Shown here piece by piece: positions 7,074 to 9,534 of a stretch of 9,534 nt of DNA; within the stretch, counting starts at the first letter, position 1; every line of letters begins with the position of its first letter. Under the pieces are notes generated by a model. It was not told where the DNA came from. It saw only the letters and a program-made list of their open reading frames with translations, and did no database searches. The stretch is taken from positions 1-9,534 of the forward strand of contig DATBIO010000038.1 in NCBI GenBank assembly GCA_036556965.1, in the 5' to 3' direction. Both the position numbers and the translations under genes were made by a program. This DNA is from DATBIO01 sp036556965. GTDB taxonomy: Bacteria > Acidobacteriota > Vicinamibacteria > Fen-336.

Positions 7074-9534
7074 ATGCGGGATCCGTTCTCACCCGGCGGA
7101 TCAGCCGCGTGGCCGCGTCATGCGGCGCTGGTTGCCGTCATGCTCGCGGCCGGCCTGACCGGGGCCTCGGGGCAGGTGAGCCGGGAGCACACCTACCCGG
7201 CGGGCTGGAGCCTCGTCTCGGTTCCCCTCCGCCCGGTCGATCCCGATCCCGCCGCCGTCTTCGCGGCCCTGCCCGCGCCCCTGCGCGTCTACGACTACCT
7301 GGGCGGCCACGTGGTCGGGCTGGGCGAGCCCGGGCTGCGCAACGTGACCCCGGGCCGCTCGTTCTGGCTGCTGCTTCAGGCCCCGGTGACGGTGACGGTG
7401 AGCGGCGCGCTCACCAACCTCGGCGCGCCCTTCCGGCTGCCGCTCCTGCCCGGCTGGAACGGCATCGCCACCCCGTGGCTGGGAGCGGTGGAATGGAGCG
7501 ATGCGCGCGTCTCCGTGGCGCGCGGCAGCGAGGTGCGCACGCTGGCCGAGGCCGTCGCCGCCGGGTGGATCGTGGGCACGCTGGGCGACTTCGACCCGGC
7601 GGGCGGCGTCTTCGCGTCCGTCGAGCCCAACGCCACGCCCCCGGGGCTGATGCAGCCGTGGCGCGGCTACGCCCTCTATTCGCACGTGGTCGCGGAGCTC
7701 GTGCTGGCCCCGCCGCCGCCCGACACCACGCCGCCCACCCTGGACTTCACCGGGCTGCCCGAGGGCGCGGCCATCACCGCTCCCACCGAGATCGTGGGCT
7801 CGGTGGGCGACGAGACCCTGGTCGAGTGGCGGCTGGAGGTGGCCCCCGCGGGCACGGGAGCGTTCACGCTGCTGGCCCGCGGCGAGAGCCCGGTGGTGGA
7901 CGCCACCCTGGCCACCCTGGACCCCACCCTCCTCCTGAACGGCCTCTACGAGCTGCGCCTGGTGGCCACGGACGCCGCCGGCCAGTCCAGCTTCGTCACG
8001 CGGAACGTGGTGGTGAAGGAGAACCTGAAGGTCGGCCACTTCACGGTCGCCTTCCGCGACCTCGAGGTGCCGGTGGCGGGCCTGCCCATCACCGTGATCC
8101 GCACCTACGACAGCCGCGACAAGGGCCGGGGCGACTTCGGCATCGGCTGGCGGGTGGGCCTCAGCAGCCTGCGCCTCTCCGAGAACGGCAAGCTCGGCCT
8201 GAACTGGGAGAGCACGCGCACGGGCGTCATCATCCCGAACTACTGCCTCCAGCCCAGCCGGGCGCACGTGGTGACGGTCACCCTGCCCGAGGGGCGTGTG
8301 CTCGAGTTCGAGCCCGTGCTCACGCCGTCCTGCCAGCAGGTGCTGCCCGTGCAGCAGACGACGGTGACGTTCCGGCCGCTGCCGGGCTCGGTGGGCACGC
8401 TGGCCGCGCTCGACTCCGCGGACGCCTTCGTGCTCGGGGGCCAGCCGGGGCCCGTGCAGCTCGTCTCCATCGACACCATCGAGATCCTCGACCCCACCCT
8501 CTACCGCCTGACCCTGCCCGAGGGCGAGTCCTACGTCATCCACCAGCAGCTCGGCGTGCAGAGCCTGACCGACCGCAACGGCAACACCCTCACCGTGGGC
8601 GCGGGCGGCATCGTGCACTCCAGCGGCAAGGGCGTGGCCTTCGCCCGCGATGGCCTGGGCCGCATCACCTCCATCACCGACCCCGCCGGGAACGCCATGA
8701 CGTACGCCTACGACGCGGCGGGCGACCTCGTGACCTTCACCGACCGGGAGGGCCACGACACCACCTACGAGTACGACCCCACCCACCGCCTGACCGAGAT
8801 CCGCGACCCCACGGGGGCGCGCGCCCTGCGCAACGAGTACGACGAGAACGGCCGCCTGGTGCGCCACATCGACGCCGAGGGGCGGGTCACCGAGTTCACG
8901 CACAGCATCGGCACGCGGCAGGAGCTGATCACCGACCGCCTGGGCCGGGTGCGGCTGCTCGAGTACGACGCGCGCGGCAACGTGGTGCGCGAGACCGACC
9001 AGAACGGCAAGGTCACGGAGCGCACCTTCGACGCGCGCGGAAACCGCCTGACCGAGCGCAACCCGCTGGGGGAGACGCGCACCTTCACCTACGACGCGCA
9101 GGACAACCTCACCAGCGAGACGGACGCGCTGGGGAAGGTCACCACCTACACCTACAACGCGCGCGGGCAGCGGCTCACCGCCACCGACGCCCGCGGCAAC
9201 CTCACCACCTTCGCCTACGACGCGCGGGGCAACGTGGCCTCGGTGACGGACGCCCTCGACCGCGTCACCGTCTACACCTATGCCCCCTCGGGCAGCCTGC
9301 TCACGGAGACCGATCCCCTGGGCTGCCTCACGCGGTACGAGTACGACACCGTCGGCAACCTGACCAGGGAGATCGACGCCCTCGGGCGGGAGACGAGCTA
9401 CACCTACGACGCCAACGGCAACCGCCTCACGGACACGCGCACGCGCACGGTGGGCGGGGTGCCGGAGACGCTGGTGGTCACGCGCACCTACGACCGCCTG
9501 GACCGGGTCACCGAGGTCCGCCAGCCCGACGGCA
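7074..9534 (+). CDS. Secreted RHS/YD-repeat protein, N-terminal part (open at right edge)
   Basis: One frame stays open for 820 codons to the window end. A Sec-type signal peptide (hydrophobic core about residues 17-30, likely cleavage near ASG-Q34, no lipobox cysteine) is followed by a region with two similar modules starting GWSLVSVP (44-51) and GWNGIATP (127-134). A DTTPP-led Ig-like domain (217-315) comes next, then the RHS shell entry segment with VAFRDLEVPVAGLPITV, RTYD (343-346) and FGIGW (355-359). From about residue 527 there are 13 YD repeats plus a partial one, about 21 residues each, with GxxTxxTDxxGxxTxYxYD consensus. RHS proteins form a hollow beta-cage that often encloses a C-terminal toxin or effector; that end is not visible here. 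ATG at 7074 is preferred because it directly precedes the signal peptide; GTG at 7050 is in frame. Neither has a clear ribosome binding site. Confidence 0.88.
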   Translation, partial: MRDPFSPGGSAAWPRHAALVAVMLAAGLTGASGQVSREHTYPAGWSLVSVPLRPVDPDPAAVFAALPAPLRVYDYLGGHVVGLGEPGLRNVTPGRSFWLLLQAPVTVTVSGALTNLGAPFRLPLLPGWNGIATPWLGAVEWSDARVSVARGSEVRTLAEAVAAGWIVGTLGDFDPAGGVFASVEPNATPPGLMQPWRGYALYSHVVAELVLAPPPPDTTPPTLDFTGLPEGAAITAPTEIVGSVGDETLVEWRLEVAPAGTGAFTLLARGESPVVDATLATLDPTLLLNGLYELRLVATDAAGQSSFVTRNVVVKENLKVGHFTVAFRDLEVPVAGLPITVIRTYDSRDKGRGDFGIGWRVGLSSLRLSENGKLGLNWESTRTGVIIPNYCLQPSRAHVVTVTLPEGRVLEFEPVLTPSCQQVLPVQQTTVTFRPLPGSVGTLAALDSADAFVLGGQPGPVQLVSIDTIEILDPTLYRLTLPEGESYVIHQQLGVQSLTDRNGNTLTVGAGGIVHSSGKGVAFARDGLGRITSITDPAGNAMTYAYDAAGDLVTFTDREGHDTTYEYDPTHRLTEIRDPTGARALRNEYDENGRLVRHIDAEGRVTEFTHSIGTRQELITDRLGRVRLLEYDARGNVVRETDQNGKVTERTFDARGNRLTERNPLGETRTFTYDAQDNLTSETDALGKVTTYTYNARGQRLTATDARGNLTTFAYDARGNVASVTDALDRVTVYTYAPSGSLLTETDPLGCLTRYEYDTVGNLTREIDALGRETSYTYDANGNRLTDTRTRTVGGVPETLVVTRTYDRLDRVTEVRQPDG
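8652..9534 (+). repeat. Array of 63-bp YD-repeat units within the RHS gene
   Basis: There are thirteen full degenerate units and one partial, in frame, each encoding about 21 residues with recurring DNA blocks such as acctacgacgcgcgcggcaac-like segments. Units 6-12 are the most regular. Unit 4 has a diverged tyrosine-aspartate position. Unit 13 is enlarged to about 28 residues by a TRTRTVGGVPETLVV insertion (near 9435-9485). It continues past the right edge. Confidence 0.85.

Noticed and set aside
7101..8903. A 600-codon minus-strand frame opposite the RHS gene.
   Set aside because: It is low-complexity alanine/glycine/histidine/arginine sequence antisense to a gene with a signal peptide and YD repeats; no recognisable domain.
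8652..9534. CRISPR array.
   Set aside because: The 63-bp periodicity is an in-frame protein repeat with no constant repeat/unique spacer structure.

Overview
The window is about 70% GC or higher by eye, with GC-ending codons in every gene, and looks like a chromosomal stretch of a high-GC Gram-negative-type bacterium. The mutS2-dnaG pair, a GT2 polysaccharide synthase and a very long secreted YD-repeat protein would fit Acidobacteriota, Myxococcota or Methylomirabilota. The sequence alone cannot decide between them, and there is no rRNA, tRNA, insertion sequence or CRISPR array to help.

The layout is two divergent blocks around a control region at about 3417-3634. On the minus strand, reading leftwards, come larB (nickel-pincer cofactor synthesis), a 167-bp gap, mutS2 (MutS-family ATPase with a C-terminal Smr domain), and the first 21 codons of a probable dnaG, cut by the window edge. 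larB and mutS2 both appear to start with TTG. dnaG starts with GTG only 4 nt after the mutS2 stop, with its ribosome binding site inside the end of mutS2. On the plus strand comes a tight three-gene run: a membrane GT2 glycan synthase, a YwqG/DUF1963 protein and an eight-bladed PQQ-like beta-propeller, separated by 19 and 22 nt. After a further 71 nt comes a large exported RHS/YD-repeat protein that is still open at the right edge.

The most striking non-coding element is a perfect 22-bp palindrome at 3456-3477 in the divergent control region. It lies over the predicted start point of the rightward promoter and between the -35 and -10 of the leftward promoter, so one bound dimer could control larB and the glycan operon together. 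The rightward leader also holds two mutually exclusive hairpins ahead of the GT2 ribosome binding site.

The left block is housekeeping (replication, ribosome/DNA maintenance, cofactor synthesis). The right block is accessory and envelope-facing (surface polysaccharide and a secreted repeat-shell protein). No complete, clearly new multi-gene system is demonstrable here. The best leads are the shared operator, the GT2-YwqG-propeller operon, and the RHS protein, whose informative C-terminus lies outside the window.
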